From: Prosapia bicincta
Lineage: Eukaryota > Arthropoda > Insecta > Hemiptera > Cercopidae
Length of the DNA stretch: 64,000 nt
NCBI GenBank assembly: GCA_036971475.1
Contig: JBAIZL010000003.1
Span: forward strand, 55,287,842-55,351,841
Reading direction: 5' to 3'
Shown here: positions 49,601 through 58,426 of the stretch, in pieces
Layout: each line of letters begins with the position of its first letter
How positions within the stretch are numbered: position 1 is the stretch's first letter
The notes under the pieces: generated by a model
The model's database searches: none
Told to the model about the DNA's origin: nothing
Seen by the model: the letters and a program-made list of their open reading frames with translations, nothing else
Translations under genes and position numbers: made by a program

Positions 49601-49997
49601 TTCCAATATTTTTAACGTTTTTCTTAGCAGTTTTATTTACACTAGAGTACCTACCTGCTTCTTCCATATTATACACCTGTGCCACAACACGCTGAGGCAG
49701 AATACACGTCATGCTTTTATTATTGTTTAAGTTTAAATAATTTTCACTACTTCTAGGGTTATGCTTAACTCTTGGTTTTTCTAAATTATTTTTATTACAC
49801 AAATATGCCAGGTTTTCAAGTGTTAAAGTGTCAGGGATATTGCGATCAGTGTATAAATTGCTGTATTCTTGGACATTTTCAGGGTGCACATTGTCCCTGC
49901 CTCTTCTCTTGTAAAGAAATTCCAACACATCATTTTCAGCAGTTGAGTTGCTCCCTTTGTTGTTGTCGATTAATTTTGGTTTACAGGGTGGAGCCAT
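43665..49997 (-). CDS. 2110-residue protein with KDRD-rich block and 25 nested LTPxxV repeats, function unknown
   Basis: An uninterrupted frame of 2110 codons; I do not recognise the protein. From the N-terminus: a polar segment (1-226) with a Cys cluster near 153-161 (HVCTKPCKC); a low-complexity Lys/Arg/Asp block (about 227-405); a likely coiled coil (about 447-481, LEEVKRKDINEMAKVISLL); 25 tandem repeats from residue 502 to about 1255; an acidic patch (DGDEEDDD); then a long Asn/Ser/Lys-rich tail ending in a basic Cys-containing segment. No signal peptide or membrane segment is visible. The start is the first Met of the frame, and an AATAAA lies about 41 bases after the stop. The conserved repeat phase and absence of stops over 6.3 kb argue for a real gene. 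The composition suggests an intracellular scaffold or nuclear protein, but that is inference. Neighbours are transposon relics and give no hint of function. Confidence 0.85.
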   Translation of the reverse strand: MAPPCKPKLIDNNKGSNSTAENDVLEFLYKRRGRDNVHPENVQEYSNLYTDRNIPDTLTLENLAYLCNKNNLEKPRVKHNPRSSENYLNLNNNKSMTCILPQRVVAQVYNMEEAGRYSSVNKTAKKNVKNIGNNERAESSRYTKDDSPSFLGHVCTKPCKCSKKEKGITGKAIMYANDFPSIILKRKGSNAREYKLDQTDCALTNLKCPMLIKFHGPGEQRLTHGGRDYDKDRDKERDGDRSKDKSRDRVKIKVRDKDQDRIRGTRDKDSEIGRIGDKDKDRSRGKVGEKDMDRNQDMYRDNEKDRDRYGDRDKYRDKDRDGETYWNRYKDKRKDEDKDRDMDKYKDKDRDMDKYKDKDRDGRKYKDRYKDKGKDGEKDKGRSKDQDRDKDGKRVKGRSRDEDRDFFPSSGKQSQDAQGRFTQMLKEVDEDKERKKQMPYRSSKKKSLQDLEEVKRKDINEMAKVISLLKDQLNDCQCKIKDKSQISSKDYVTGPDGKPMKLTPEQVRALQKLLSDPSFFKYTSIRPDGEPIELTPKQVRAMERLLSDPSTYLSPYTSVRKDGKPINLTPEQIRALERLFSDPSTFVPPYTSVKPYDEPIKFTPESVRNLLRLASPDDELNQLTPEQVRVLQKLLTDPSPQISPYKSVKPDSEPIELTPKQVRAMERLLSDPLTFVSPITSIRPDGKPIKLTPEQVRDMERLFSDPSTFVPPYTSVKKDDDQFKLTPESVRDLEKLARPDEEPIKLTPDQVLALQRLLFKEPSPYTSVRPGGERNELTPEKVLAIEGLLSDPSAFVYPYKSVRPDGKPIELTPEQVRALERLFADPSTFVPPYTSVKPDDEPIKLTPESVRTLETLASPDDESNKLTPEQVRALQKLLSNPSPQISPYKSVKPDSEPIELTPKQVSAMERLLSDPLTFVSPSTSIRPDGKPIKLTPEQVRDMGQLFSDPSTFVPPYTSVKQDDDQFKLTPESVRDLEKLARPDEEPIKLTPDQVLALQRLLYKEPPPYASVRPGDELNELTPEQVRAIERLLSDPSAFVHPYKSVTPDGKPIKLTPDQVRALERLFSDPYTFVPPYTSVKLDDEPIKLTPESVRTLETLASTGDESNKLTPEQVRALQKLLSDPSPPISPYTSVSPDGETVELTPEKVSAIERLLSDPSSFVFPYTSVTPDGKPIKLTPEHVQGLESLFSDPSTSVPPYSSVTPDSESIKFTPESVRDLERLVRPDDEPIELTPDQVRVLQRLLSDPSTFISPYTVRRSLPDEKDQLSPDDDKYKRSEDLVPISDKRPSIESKSDTVKQDSDSQNFSAFIIDISLSLDGDEEDDDTLRTAQNKNYQKRSNIEAESEKNLNQGIKERFEQDKADRRRGDQNVDERRATKDLNQTVYLTTNISPQTGFTTASNFNKHKQPSNFRERMFEKTNPSTKAVAAMRTKPEKEDFLECNRIFMVNYLTQHTNTGNIMESKSKVKKKSVDNGLTIDKVLPQIYDKLSKSERIQFLNIIQHLVSNTDTLDKREKTTMLEGNMGNGDIECTFQLVSNELQSNLQPKYLVNRSKFSIHRKKNINKCKKESKCLTKDMVIRTTSLLRLVDRQKSNKNKTSLKLFNKSDESINRNRLDSYNFSKLVTEKNYKPNFKCHKVPINEIDFNSKMVTKNINKHLDGVFSNNYSFPVENTQHNKTKPTQLSNENYEQFLHESLIKLHKYSAEENRPSTYIEEEPKKSMVFNILGTYKHVKPRKQTNCSLERSLNFDDMIQDNRIKMKDVNIIGSNKENLIKSEAYINQLQLKCINSKHLYSDSKSSISNNVKSGPGESSINREIKEKLLPLMKELNSTLRIIMDNLKQCVSKANISAYSTDSECESKASHSNQNANLLQFTESVSEKCSFESSQSEINSNKTEGDKDDFGEMVLKTKSKQNYNKDLKEKAILQNLTLQSCFEDNSKDILKYFENRNEHVNEFENHTNCSILNEFATEINTENDQINMVKVNLPPELMKNSELYKVVSNNSMSLMIEGNINSDEIKTPSSSYTKFSVAHRNDTKFASYFLQLSASYSSIFQTSKKLCIENPTHNDITGLENGKNSSQCKSERKTSKFKTFLKKCVPCIHNVEKKCHSVT
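46230..48494 (-). repeat. Coding tandem repeat: six A-B-C-D blocks plus a final A unit
   Basis: Each unit begins LTPxxV (FTPESV twice). Units of type A (31-34 residues), B (34), C (34) and D (21, LTPESVRxLxxL) recur in the fixed order ABCD six times, followed by one last A. Block lengths are 121, 123, 120, 123, 120 and 123 residues, and unit starts run from residue 502 to 1232. Blocks 2+3 and 4+5 also match as a 243-residue (729-bp) double block: A in blocks 2 and 4 has DPSPQISPY or NPSPQISPY, while A in blocks 3 and 5 has KEPSPY or KEPPPY. This implies at least two rounds of in-frame segmental duplication. Confidence 0.9.
48783..49319 (-). repeat. Coding low-complexity KD/RD block of the 2110-residue protein
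   Basis: Residues about 227-405 are almost only Lys, Arg, Asp and Glu with scattered Gly, Tyr and Ile, in KDRDMDKYKDKDRD-like runs. On the + strand this reads as TCTTTATCT-type repeats. Both strands stay open here, so the long opposite-strand frames are artefacts. Mixed-charge blocks of this kind occur in nuclear RNA-processing proteins, but composition alone does not assign a role. Confidence 0.8.
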
Positions 49998-50002
49998 ATT
50001 AA

Positions 50003-50520
50003 AATGTTTTCCTTAAATTTGAGGTTAGATCTACTCCCAAAACCCTAACAACACACACGCTACTTGCTATTGCCACTATATTTAATTTAAACACAATAAT
50101 TTTCCTTTTAATTATTTAAAAAATTCATAATGGATGAGCACAACACAAACTAATTTTACAACAACGAAAAATTTTCAACGAACTGGAAATATAAACCTAC
50201 CAAAAATGTTAACTGGGCATTGTTTTTAGAACATCCAGGATACCAGATGTTTTAAAATCTGTTTATACAGTTTAGCATTAATTATAAAACAGATGATTGT
50301 GTACTATTTTTTTCAAAATGCAGCACCTAAGTGTCTTAGCTTACGTGGCTATTTGAGAAACTCCATCTATTTACAAAGTGAACAAAAACAGAAAAATTGT
50401 TTTAGCTTTTCATTTAAAAATCAACAAGACCTTATTTGTATACATTTGTTCATACATATCCACTGTGCAGTGCGAAGTAGGGCCTATCTTACGTTAAATA
50501 ATCCATATATATAATTTCGT
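50003..50520. other. Upstream flank of the 2110-residue gene
   Basis: Should contain its promoter and any 5' UTR. No TATA or other clear core element is visible on the - strand. Confidence 0.4.
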
Positions 50521-50522
50521 AA

Positions 50523-51349
50523 GCCGAATTTTGAGAGAAAAATTGTGGGAGCTTGGAAGGTCGTACAGAGCTGGGAGATAACTTAATGTAAAGGTATTGA
50601 CACGAAGGAGCGGGGGAAAATTTACGTTTTTCTCAATTTACAACATTTATAGGGTTTTGATTAACTTTAAATACCCAAAATCTCCATAAGAAATACATTG
50701 AAATGAAAAACAGCTGAGTATGATTTTCAAGTATTTCAGTTGGGAAACATCTGTACAAATGTTATTTTAAAAACAGCTGAGTACAAATATTTAAAAAGTA
50801 TTAAAGGTTAATTAGACATATGAACTTGGGATCAGGTTTAGTTAATGGAGCACGTCTTATCGTACAAGATATGTTTGGCAAGTGTGTTAAAATAGAAATA
50901 ATCACTGGTCCTGGAAAAGGAAACATCATATTTTTCCAATAATTAGATTAATATCAACTTATCGTAACATTTTTCAAATGAAAAAGAACCAAATTACTTT
51001 AAGACTTGGATTTTCCATAACTATAAATAAGGCTCAGGGTCAAACCATCCCAAAGAGCAGGGCTTCAATTGCCTAAAGCTGTTTTGTACACATGGTCAAT
51101 TTTATGTTGCACTAGGTTAAGTAAAATCTCAAGATGGAGTAAAGATAGGGCCTACATATTGAAAATAGGATTGGTCAAAAAAATGAATTTGAAAACGCAT
51201 TTACAAAAAATGTAGTTTATAAGGAAATTTTCTTATGAAATACTTGAATTATGTGAAATTTAATTTGTATTAAAAAAATAAAATTATGATACAAAAGTTT
51301 AATAATAAGTTCAATAAAAATATGGGCATTTGCCCCTACAAGCCGCCAG
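50523..51349 (+). mobile_element. Helitron relic, second copy
   Basis: Homologous to 14587-15365 in reverse orientation. It reads MNLGSGLVNGARLIVQDMFG, LGFSITINKAQGQTIPKSRA and LYTHGQFYVALG*VKS, covering the helicase motifs and the THGQLYVALSRV motif with a stop. It ends with hairpin GGGCATTTGCCC and ...GCCAG|T at 51349. Confidence 0.82.
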
Positions 51350-52009
51350 TAAAGTATAATCGACAAACTAAAGGTTAGCGAAAAAACGTGGAATTCGTTG
51401 ATGGTTACAATCTGCGAATTTTTAAATTTGCGACCTTAATAAATTAATGAATGACAAACTAATTTACTTAAATTAGAAATCGTCAAGTCATTAATTTATA
51501 ATCTTTGACAGGCATCTACAGGGACAAAGTGGTTTTTAGGTTCTTGTGGTACTTGGATTAAATAGTTAGAAACGTATTCAGAATATGTGAAAAAAGTATC
51601 TTTTTGTAAATAAATTTTGGTCCAGGATACAGTGTAGGATACGATTGTAAAATTTATATAAATATATTCCCGTAAAGTTTTGAAATTTAAAATAAAAAAC
51701 AATAATTTTAAAAGATTTCAAATCTTTAAATTTGTAAACTTTAGTGTTACTTTTTTCCACAACAACGTAAATTTTGTATCATATGCTGAGTTTACTAGGA
51801 AATTTAAGAGTTTTAGAAATGTAATAACAAAATGTAAATAATATGAAATAAATAATGTTTTTAAGTTAAAAAAAAAATATAGCCTCACGATAAAACAAAA
51901 TTATGATGTATTCCATTCAAAATCTTAATTTTCTTGTAGAAAAATAATCGTACTTTACGAAAACGTATAGCTGTTCACTTTTTTATTGAAAAAACACACA
52001 CTTCTAGCT
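51350..52009. other. Unassigned AT-rich spacer
   Basis: No supported feature. Confidence 0.45.
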
Positions 52010-52215
52010 ATGGGAAAGTTGGCTGGACTTTGAACTTAAAGATACTCAGTTCGTATCCGATCTAGACACTCCAAATTAAAAAAAATTAATTATTGAATAA
52101 ATATTTGAAAAATCCGTGTTAACGTCAATTGTCATCCACTACAGGTTAAAAAAATGTATTTGAACGTGATGGTATGAATAAAAATGTATTTTATTTACGA
52201 TTGAAAATTTGTACA
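52010..52215 (+). repeat. tRNA-derived SINE, copy 3
   Basis: Head GGGAAAGTTGGCTGGACTTT with part of the A-box region deleted, CAGTTCGTATCC as B-box remnant, then GTCATCCACTACAGGTTAAA and AATAAAAATGTATTTTATTT of the common body. Confidence 0.65.
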
Positions 52216-52271
52216 TGACATATATAGGCCCATATATATAGGCCTATATATATATATAGATTAGATTAGAT

Positions 52272-52374
52272 TAGATAATTATCTTCCTGAAGATGCTGGT
52301 ACTATTTTATCGGCGAAAAGCTTTGAATAAATATACTCTTTAAAAGTATTCTTGTTTTTGAAATATTTTAAATT

Positions 52375-52375
<1 letters not shown>
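52272..52375 (+). repeat. Hammerhead-like repeat unit
   Basis: CTGAAGA (52287-52293), T, GCTG...CGGC stem, GAAA (52315-52318), then AGCTTTGAATAAATATA. It is a better-preserved copy of 2850-2950 and is followed by an (AT)n run. Confidence 0.7.

Positions 52376-52378
<3 letters not shown>

Positions 52379-52440
<62 letters not shown>
52379..52440. repeat. (AT)n microsatellite
   Basis: About 31 AT units between a hammerhead-like unit and a fold-back element. Confidence 0.95.
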
Positions 52441-52443
<3 letters not shown>

Positions 52444-52484
52444 AATCCTTAAATGAATTATTTTTTCTTGTTGAATATTTATGT

Positions 52485-52760
52485 TGAAATAAAATAACTT
52501 TCATAAACAAGAATATACGAGTATTGCTTCATTTTATTGTTGATTGAAGCTTTTCGCTAATTTACATTATTAGCATTTTCAAAATTTATAAATCACTGTC
52601 AAGTTATGTGACTCCTCTACAGTCTTACTCTAGTCACATAACTGGACAGTGATTTATAAATTTTGAAAATGCTAATAATGTAAATTAGCGAAAAGCTTCA
52701 ATCAACAATAAAATGAAGCAATACTCGTATATTCTTGTTTATGAAAGTTATTTTATTTTA
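52485..52760. repeat. Fold-back element with 128-base arms
   Basis: Arms 52485-52612 and 52633-52760 are nearly perfect complements around a 20-base loop. Each arm carries TTTTGAAAAT, stem GCTAAT...ATTAGC, GAAA and AGCTTC, the same order as 52272-52375 but with TGAAAA replacing TGAAGA. Confidence 0.88.
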
Positions 52761-53755
52761 CCATATATATATATGTATATAAGGAGTGTGTGATCTAATA
52801 GAAGGAATTGAAAAAACGATTGGTATATTGTTTGTCTTTACATCAAAACTTGTGAGCGTTAATACACATATTTTCTGTTAAAGGTGAAATAAATTACATT
52901 TTTTACAAACAATTAAAATAATTTATTTACAAATTCTTATGACACTACATTACAGCCTAAATCACAACATTGAAATATTTTCAATACAAATAAATATAAC
53001 CCCTCTTAGAAAAACGCACCTGTAATAGCTCTAACATAATTCGCTTAATTGTCTCACCATTTTATCAGACCTTTCATTAATGAACGAAACGAAACGTGAG
53101 TTCAGAAGATTTAATACGCTCTTGATTCAAGCGACATCACATAGTTTCACATATGCTCTGTTATCTACTCGTACTTACTGTTACTTCAATGAAGAAACCT
53201 TCGTTTGGAATATATACGAGTGTACAAATGTTTGTAGTATAAATTCTAATGTTTTACTTTTAAATCACTACAGTTGTAGAACGAAGTAGAAAGTTCCATT
53301 TGGTGCATGTTTTTTAGAATTTTATATTTGTCTTGACAAAGAAATTCCATTACCATTCGGACTATAATGCGTCCAAAATTGACATGATATGCCATACTGA
53401 TTTTACTTAAGTTGTTTATGTTGTCCTTCTAACTGAGCCGGAAAAGATTTCCTCGTTGCAATAAATCGAAAGGGCGGGGAGTTGAGTACAAGTCAGGGAT
53501 AGAAGAAAAAGAAGGAAAGAATATTCAAGTCTGATTTTTATAAGATGTTTTTGCCCTATTTGCCAATTATTACCAGGAATACTGTGTAATAAAAACTTGG
53601 AGGAATTGTGGTGTAAAATTTTATTTTAAAAAATAAAACCTTTTAACCACAAAAACGTTTTATTCAAATCCGTATGTTTAGTAATATAAAGTTCCTCTGA
53701 AGATGTTTGCTTTGCATTCGAAATGTACACGGAGATTTAAATTAAACTACACTTG
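52761..53755. other. Unassigned spacer
   Basis: Near 53698 CTGAAGATG...TTCGAAATGTACACG gives another weak hammerhead-like order on the + strand. Nothing else recognised. Confidence 0.4.
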
Positions 53756-54172
53756 TTTGTATTATCTTGGCAAAAAGACCACTGCTTACTGATTTATTCA
53801 GCAGACACGTTTCGCGCCAGGTCAGCGCATTTTCAATGCTGTGAATTACTGACAAGACGTTGCTCAGGTGTGAGTCTGTGGTGTATTTCTGTTCAGTGGT
53901 GTGTTATTGTTCTTAGAGTAGCTGTTAATTATGTGCTCAAATATAGTGTTTGATTGTTTGTTTTGACATTTAGAATGTGTTGTGGATAGTATTTATGGTG
54001 TTTATATATCTCATAGTTTTCTACTGTGTTAAGTTTTTTGCTTTCATTGATGTAATATAGGATTTTTAGATTGGTGTCTATGTCAGTCTGTGAGTGTAGT
54101 GTGTTTTATATGTGTATGGCAAAATTTGATGTGGGTTGTGTCTTTATCTGTTTTTTGCCAAGATAATACAAA
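53756..54172 (-). mobile_element. Penelope-like element 3' fragment: GIY-YIG tail plus hammerhead-like motif
   Basis: The - strand (54163 to about 53940) reads SNFAIHI*NTLHSQ, then DTNLKILYYINESKKLNTVE and NYEIYKHHKYYPQHIL, the C-terminal tail of the PLE endonuclease with one in-frame stop, ending at a stop near 53939. About 100 bases further on is a hammerhead-like motif. Short inverted repeats (GTATTATCTTGGCAAAAA) border the segment. Confidence 0.75.
53804..53836 (-). ncRNA. Hammerhead-like motif downstream of PLE coding remnant
   Basis: On the - strand TGAAAA, T, GCGC-TGACCTG-GCGC stem (four G-C pairs), GAAA, CGTGTC. The GAAAC...GTC part and stem are intact. The CTGANGA box is altered to TTGAAAA, which would weaken or abolish cleavage. 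Confidence 0.5.
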
Positions 54173-54998
54173 TAATTTCTATAAGAACCCCAAGATTTAC
54201 AACACACAAACTGTAAATTAAACGTTTTTATGATTAAAAGATAATATTTATTTAAAATTTTTAAAAAACTGTGAGTAAAGTTTATACTTACACAATAAAT
54301 ATAAAATCCCGTTAGTTTTAATTTACCGAGAATGTAAATAAAATTCTGAATAAAATAATCAATACATTGGTTCCTGTTTCGTTTTGGGATGGGTATTGCA
54401 AGTTTACTATCGCATTTATGGTGATACAGCTTGTATTGATAAAATTATGAAAATTGGCTTTTACGTAACATTGTATGTAACAATTAATTGATGTATTCGC
54501 AAAATTACGTAATCTCTATTTATCGAACAAGAATGCTTTTTTTTAAAGGAAGCAAACCGATTTTTCCAGCAAAAATATTTAGGTTTTGACATTTATGTGT
54601 GTAAGTTAGATTACTTGCATAACTTGTTTTCAAATTTATATCTAGTGAGTGTTCTTATTGTAGTCACGTATATTAATGTAATTTCTAAATAAACTGGCAA
54701 AAGTATTAAAATACTGAATGCGTTCTTTATAGGTATCGATTCAAGAAAGATGAAAAACTATCGATTAAGTAGAAGGAGAAAGTATGAAGATAAATAACAA
54801 AAGGTTAGTTTGTACATTTTAAAAGTCTAACTTTTACATAACTAAGTTTATGTTTGCACTTAACTAAATTTATTCTTTTAGGATTCGTAGATTTGTTTTT
54901 CAATAACCTATATTTTCAGCGGGTTTTCATTGGATCTGTACTGTTTTTTTTCCAAAATGAATTTCTCAACGCATTTCTACTAACATTCTATAATCTTA
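54173..54998. other. Unassigned spacer
   Basis: No supported feature. Confidence 0.45.
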
Positions 54999-55942
54999 GG
55001 CCTTGGACATACAGAAAGCAACTGGTGACGGCAGCTCAACGCAAATTTGAGTTGCTTTTTCACAGCATATAGAGTTGCATGCACATATTTATAGAGAAGT
55101 GATAGCAACGCAACTAGCGAGTGACACAGAAACTAGAGTTGCTCCAGTCATGGCATGCTGTAAACTCGTTGCTCAGTTTCTCAGTTGCCAGCAGTATTTG
55201 TTGTGTTATGTATGCGTTTCTCAAGAGTGATTTCGTATTTAAATGATAATAATTTGTATTTTTTGTGTTTCTGTTTCTTTGAATAATGTTTTATATAGTG
55301 GTATATCATGCCAGAAAAACAAAATATTGCTGGTTCTGGTCATGATTTGTCTATCCAACAACTTCAAAACGAAACGAATGATTACCAACAATTTGTTCAA
55401 AATATATAAAATCGGCACTTGAACTATAAAGTTTTATTTGTATAAAAACTATTTTGTATTTCATTGTAATGTAAGGTTATTTTTAGTTTTGCAGTTATAC
55501 ATAAAAATAAATGAGCAATTAACCTTAGCTGAGTGTTATTGTTAATCTTTCTCCAGCTGAAATTTATTTCTCCATCTTTCTCGCCAATTATTTGTTATTC
55601 TCTTGATGCTCTAAAATACACGACTTAAAAGGAAGTCGCAAACGCTCATACGATAATAATTAAAAAATTGGTCTGGATAATTTCGCACAGCAATATATTG
55701 ACATTGTCTGGCATGAATAGCGTTATAGAGGTGCAGGCATACAGTGAATTGTCTTTTTTTTGTAACGTTTTTGTAGTTTCTTCTTAAAATATAGACAATT
55801 TTCCTTTGACGACGACATGACTTACAACTAAATTAGCAACTTCATATGAACAACCCGTGTAAACCGACTGGCAACTTTTCTAATAGCAACTCAAGTTTGC
55901 GTTGCGTTGCCGTCACTAGTTGCCTCCCGTATGTCCGCAGCC
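54999..55942 (-). mobile_element. PIF/Harbinger derivative, copy B
   Basis: Same family as 8378-9280 in inverted orientation, with a perfect 3-bp TTA duplication (54996-54998, 55943-55945), the preferred Harbinger target. On the - strand the HARBI1 start is near 55818, with FFNYYRMS and later TLS-rich segments. On the + strand near 55308 lies PEKQNIAGSGHDLSIQQLQ, the partner relic. Confidence 0.82.
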
Positions 55943-56397
55943 TTAAGGTTTATTTTATAGTGGAGCTAAATTATAGAAGGTTATACTGTAAAAGAACTGA
56001 AACACTACAGTTAAAGGGCTACGTATATGTAACAAAAGGTATAGAACTGACTATAACTACTGTAAAAGTTTGTATTACGGCCAAACCGCCGGTAATTAAC
56101 GGAAAGTATTTGATAATAGTCGCCGCACTAGGGCAGCACTCCCCGGTCTCCATTTATAAACAGCTGTTTATTACAAAACTAATTTTTTCGGTAGTTTTTA
56201 AATTATAATATCAAGTTAAAGGGACATTAGTATAAGGGAAGTCGAAGAGAGGCTCGTAAGGGACTAGGCAAAAAGCCATTGGTGGCTGGTGACTGCGGGA
56301 TCGACTCACGATCGATCTGAGGAAACTCCATGGAATCCAGCTAACAAGGAGATGACATTTTTCACAATACGATTACAATACGAAAATAAATCTTTTA

Positions 56398-56400
<3 letters not shown>
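55943..56400. other. Unassigned spacer
   Basis: An open stretch at 55846-56208 overlaps the Harbinger end and has no recognisable motif. The GC-richer patch 56220-56345 is unassigned. Confidence 0.4.

Positions 56401-56450
<50 letters not shown>
56401..56450. repeat. (TA)n microsatellite adjoining the 165-bp satellite
   Basis: Alternating run directly at the left edge of the satellite array. Confidence 0.93.
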
Positions 56451-56451
<1 letters not shown>

Positions 56452-56453
<2 letters not shown>

Positions 56454-57285
56454 TATATGTGTAATAGGCTACATATTGTAAGTACGCGTACCGTCCACGG
56501 CCCCAGAGAAGCTTTTTGTTAAAATTCCCTTTAAGGGGATGGGATCTTCTAAATTATATTTTGGTGCATAACTTAGCTGTTTAACCTTCCGATGGCGATA
56601 TGTGACACTACTGCAAAATATATGTGTAATAGGCTACATATTGTAAGTACGCGTACCGTCCACGGCCCCAGAGAAGCTTTTTGTTAAAATTCCCTTTAAG
56701 GGGATGGGATCTTCTAAATTATATTTTGGTGCATAACTTAGCTGTTTAACCTTCCGATGGCGATATGTGACACTACTGCAAAATATATGTGTAATAGGCT
56801 ACATATTGAAAGTACGCGTACCGTCCACGGCCCCAGAGGAGCTTTTTGTTAAAATTCCCTTTAAGGGGATGGGATCTTCTAAATTATATTTTGGTGCATA
56901 ACTTAGCTGTTTAACCTTCCGATGGCGATATGTGACACTACTGCAAAATATATGTGTAATAGGCTACATATTGAAAGTACGCGTACCGTCCACGGCCCCA
57001 GAGGAGCTTTTTGTTAAAATTCCCTTTAAGGGGATGGGATCTTCTAAATTATATTTTGGTGCATAACTTAGCTGTTTAACCTTCCGATGGCGATATGTGA
57101 CACTACTGCAAAATATATGTGTAATAGGCTACATATTGTAAGTACGCGTACCGTCCACGGCCCCAGAGAAGCTTTTTGTTAAAATTCCCTTTAAGGGGAT
57201 GGGATCTTCTAAATTATATTTTGGTGCATAACTTAGCTGTTTAACCTTCCGATGGCGATATGTGACACTACTGCAAAATATAAAT
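56452..57285. repeat. Satellite, five near-identical copies of a 165-bp unit
   Basis: GTAATAGGCTACATATTG occurs at 56461, 56626, 56791, 56956 and 57121, exactly 165 apart. Only two variable sites were seen: copies 1, 2 and 5 have GTAAGTACGC and AGAGAAGC, copies 3 and 4 have GAAAGTACGC and AGAGGAGC. Each unit has a CCCTTTAAGGG hairpin seed. No coding potential. Confidence 0.97.
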
Positions 57286-57607
57286 TATAGTTAAAAGCTA
57301 AAAATATATAGTCAAGTAACAAGTTACTCAGTTCAACAGATTGCTTTGAAATTTAAAACTATAAAACAATCATGACTCAATGATACAATGGAACACAGTA
57401 CTGTATGAAGAAAGTATGTTTACAAGCAAAACATTATATTAAAATATCAATATCATCTGTATCGAAACAGTACAGATTAAGCTTTCGACGTTGAAGATAA
57501 AAGAAAACTCTTCATCTTAAGTTTTCTCAAGGTCACTACCCTATTTACCAATTATTGTTACTACATGAAGTGTATCACAGTCGAGACGAATTCATTACCT
57601 ACGTCAC
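57286..57607. other. 3' flank of the sugar transporter
   Basis: Probable 3' UTR or downstream sequence; no clear AATAAA on the - strand in this stretch. Confidence 0.4.
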
Positions 57608-58426
57608 TCAAGGTACACCGGATTTTTCTTTCCTTGCTATCAACGTTTTGTCACGCGAGCTCCAAAGGTAATTCTTCCCGCAGGCGAAGTACGTTTCTAT
57701 CTGTGTGAGCGGGCGGTTCTTCGTTTCCGGCAGGAACAGGTAAACGTAAACAGTCGCCAGGCCGGCTACTACGGCGAAGACGAGGAACAGCCCACCCGGC
57801 TTGAGGACGGATTCGACAAAAGGATATAGCTTGGTAGTGGCGAAGATCATCAGGTTGATGAGCGTCAGCAATATGCCGGACACGAACCCGCGGACGCGAG
57901 CTGGAAGGACTTCTCCGATCATCATACAGGGCAGCGCGAAGAGGCCGAACGTGTTCAAGGCTACATAGATCATTATCAAGCTTCCGGTCACGATCGTCTC
58001 GACGTGTTTGCTAATATTGTCGCACTGTAGGAAAGCAAACAGAGACAAACAGGCGAACGCAGTCCCCACTCCTGAGATCAAGGCTACGCGTCGTCTTCCG
58101 ATCCTAAGAAGGCACACCGAGGTCACTATGGAGACCAAGAAGCGGATCAGAGCAGTCATAACAGCGATTGCCAGACTGTTCAGATCTGTTTCACGGCCTC
58201 CCGAAGCTTTGGCGATCAAACTGACTCCGTAGAAAATAACTATGTAGGAGCCGGATAGTATCTGCAGCATGCAGAAGACGAGGATGATGAAGAATGGTTT
58301 GAAGACTTCCTGGCGAGTCAGTACGTTCCACGGACCTGGAACGATGCAGTTCTGGTCTTCCATGGTATCTGCGGGTTGGTTATCGGTTTTGTGATGGACA
58401 ACGAGCAGATGCAGTTCAGAGTTTGC
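57608..58426 (-). CDS. MFS sugar/trehalose transporter, terminal exon (C-terminal half)
   Basis: 272 codons and stop. The acceptor TTTTACAG ends at 58427 and the exon is phase 0 with the upstream exon. It encodes a 28-residue hydrophilic linker, then six membrane segments (TM7-TM12 of the sugar-porter family). Motifs visible are LQILSGSYIVIFYG in TM7, LLRIGRRR between TM8 and TM9, PCMMIGEVLPARVRG after TM10 and FLPETKNRPLTQIETYF after TM12. These fit the facilitated trehalose transporter Tret1-like group of insects, which moves trehalose or other sugars across the plasma membrane; substrate cannot be told from the sequence. Base composition is markedly more GC-rich than the surrounding introns. 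The central TM7 motif usually reads QQLSG with a polar tail; here it is LQILSG, which may alter selectivity. Confidence 0.93.
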   Translation of the reverse strand, partial: ANSELHLLVVHHKTDNQPADTMEDQNCIVPGPWNVLTRQEVFKPFFIILVFCMLQILSGSYIVIFYGVSLIAKASGGRETDLNSLAIAVMTALIRFLVSIVTSVCLLRIGRRRVALISGVGTAFACLSLFAFLQCDNISKHVETIVTGSLIMIYVALNTFGLFALPCMMIGEVLPARVRGFVSGILLTLINLMIFATTKLYPFVESVLKPGGLFLVFAVVAGLATVYVYLFLPETKNRPLTQIETYFACGKNYLWSSRDKTLIARKEKSGVP

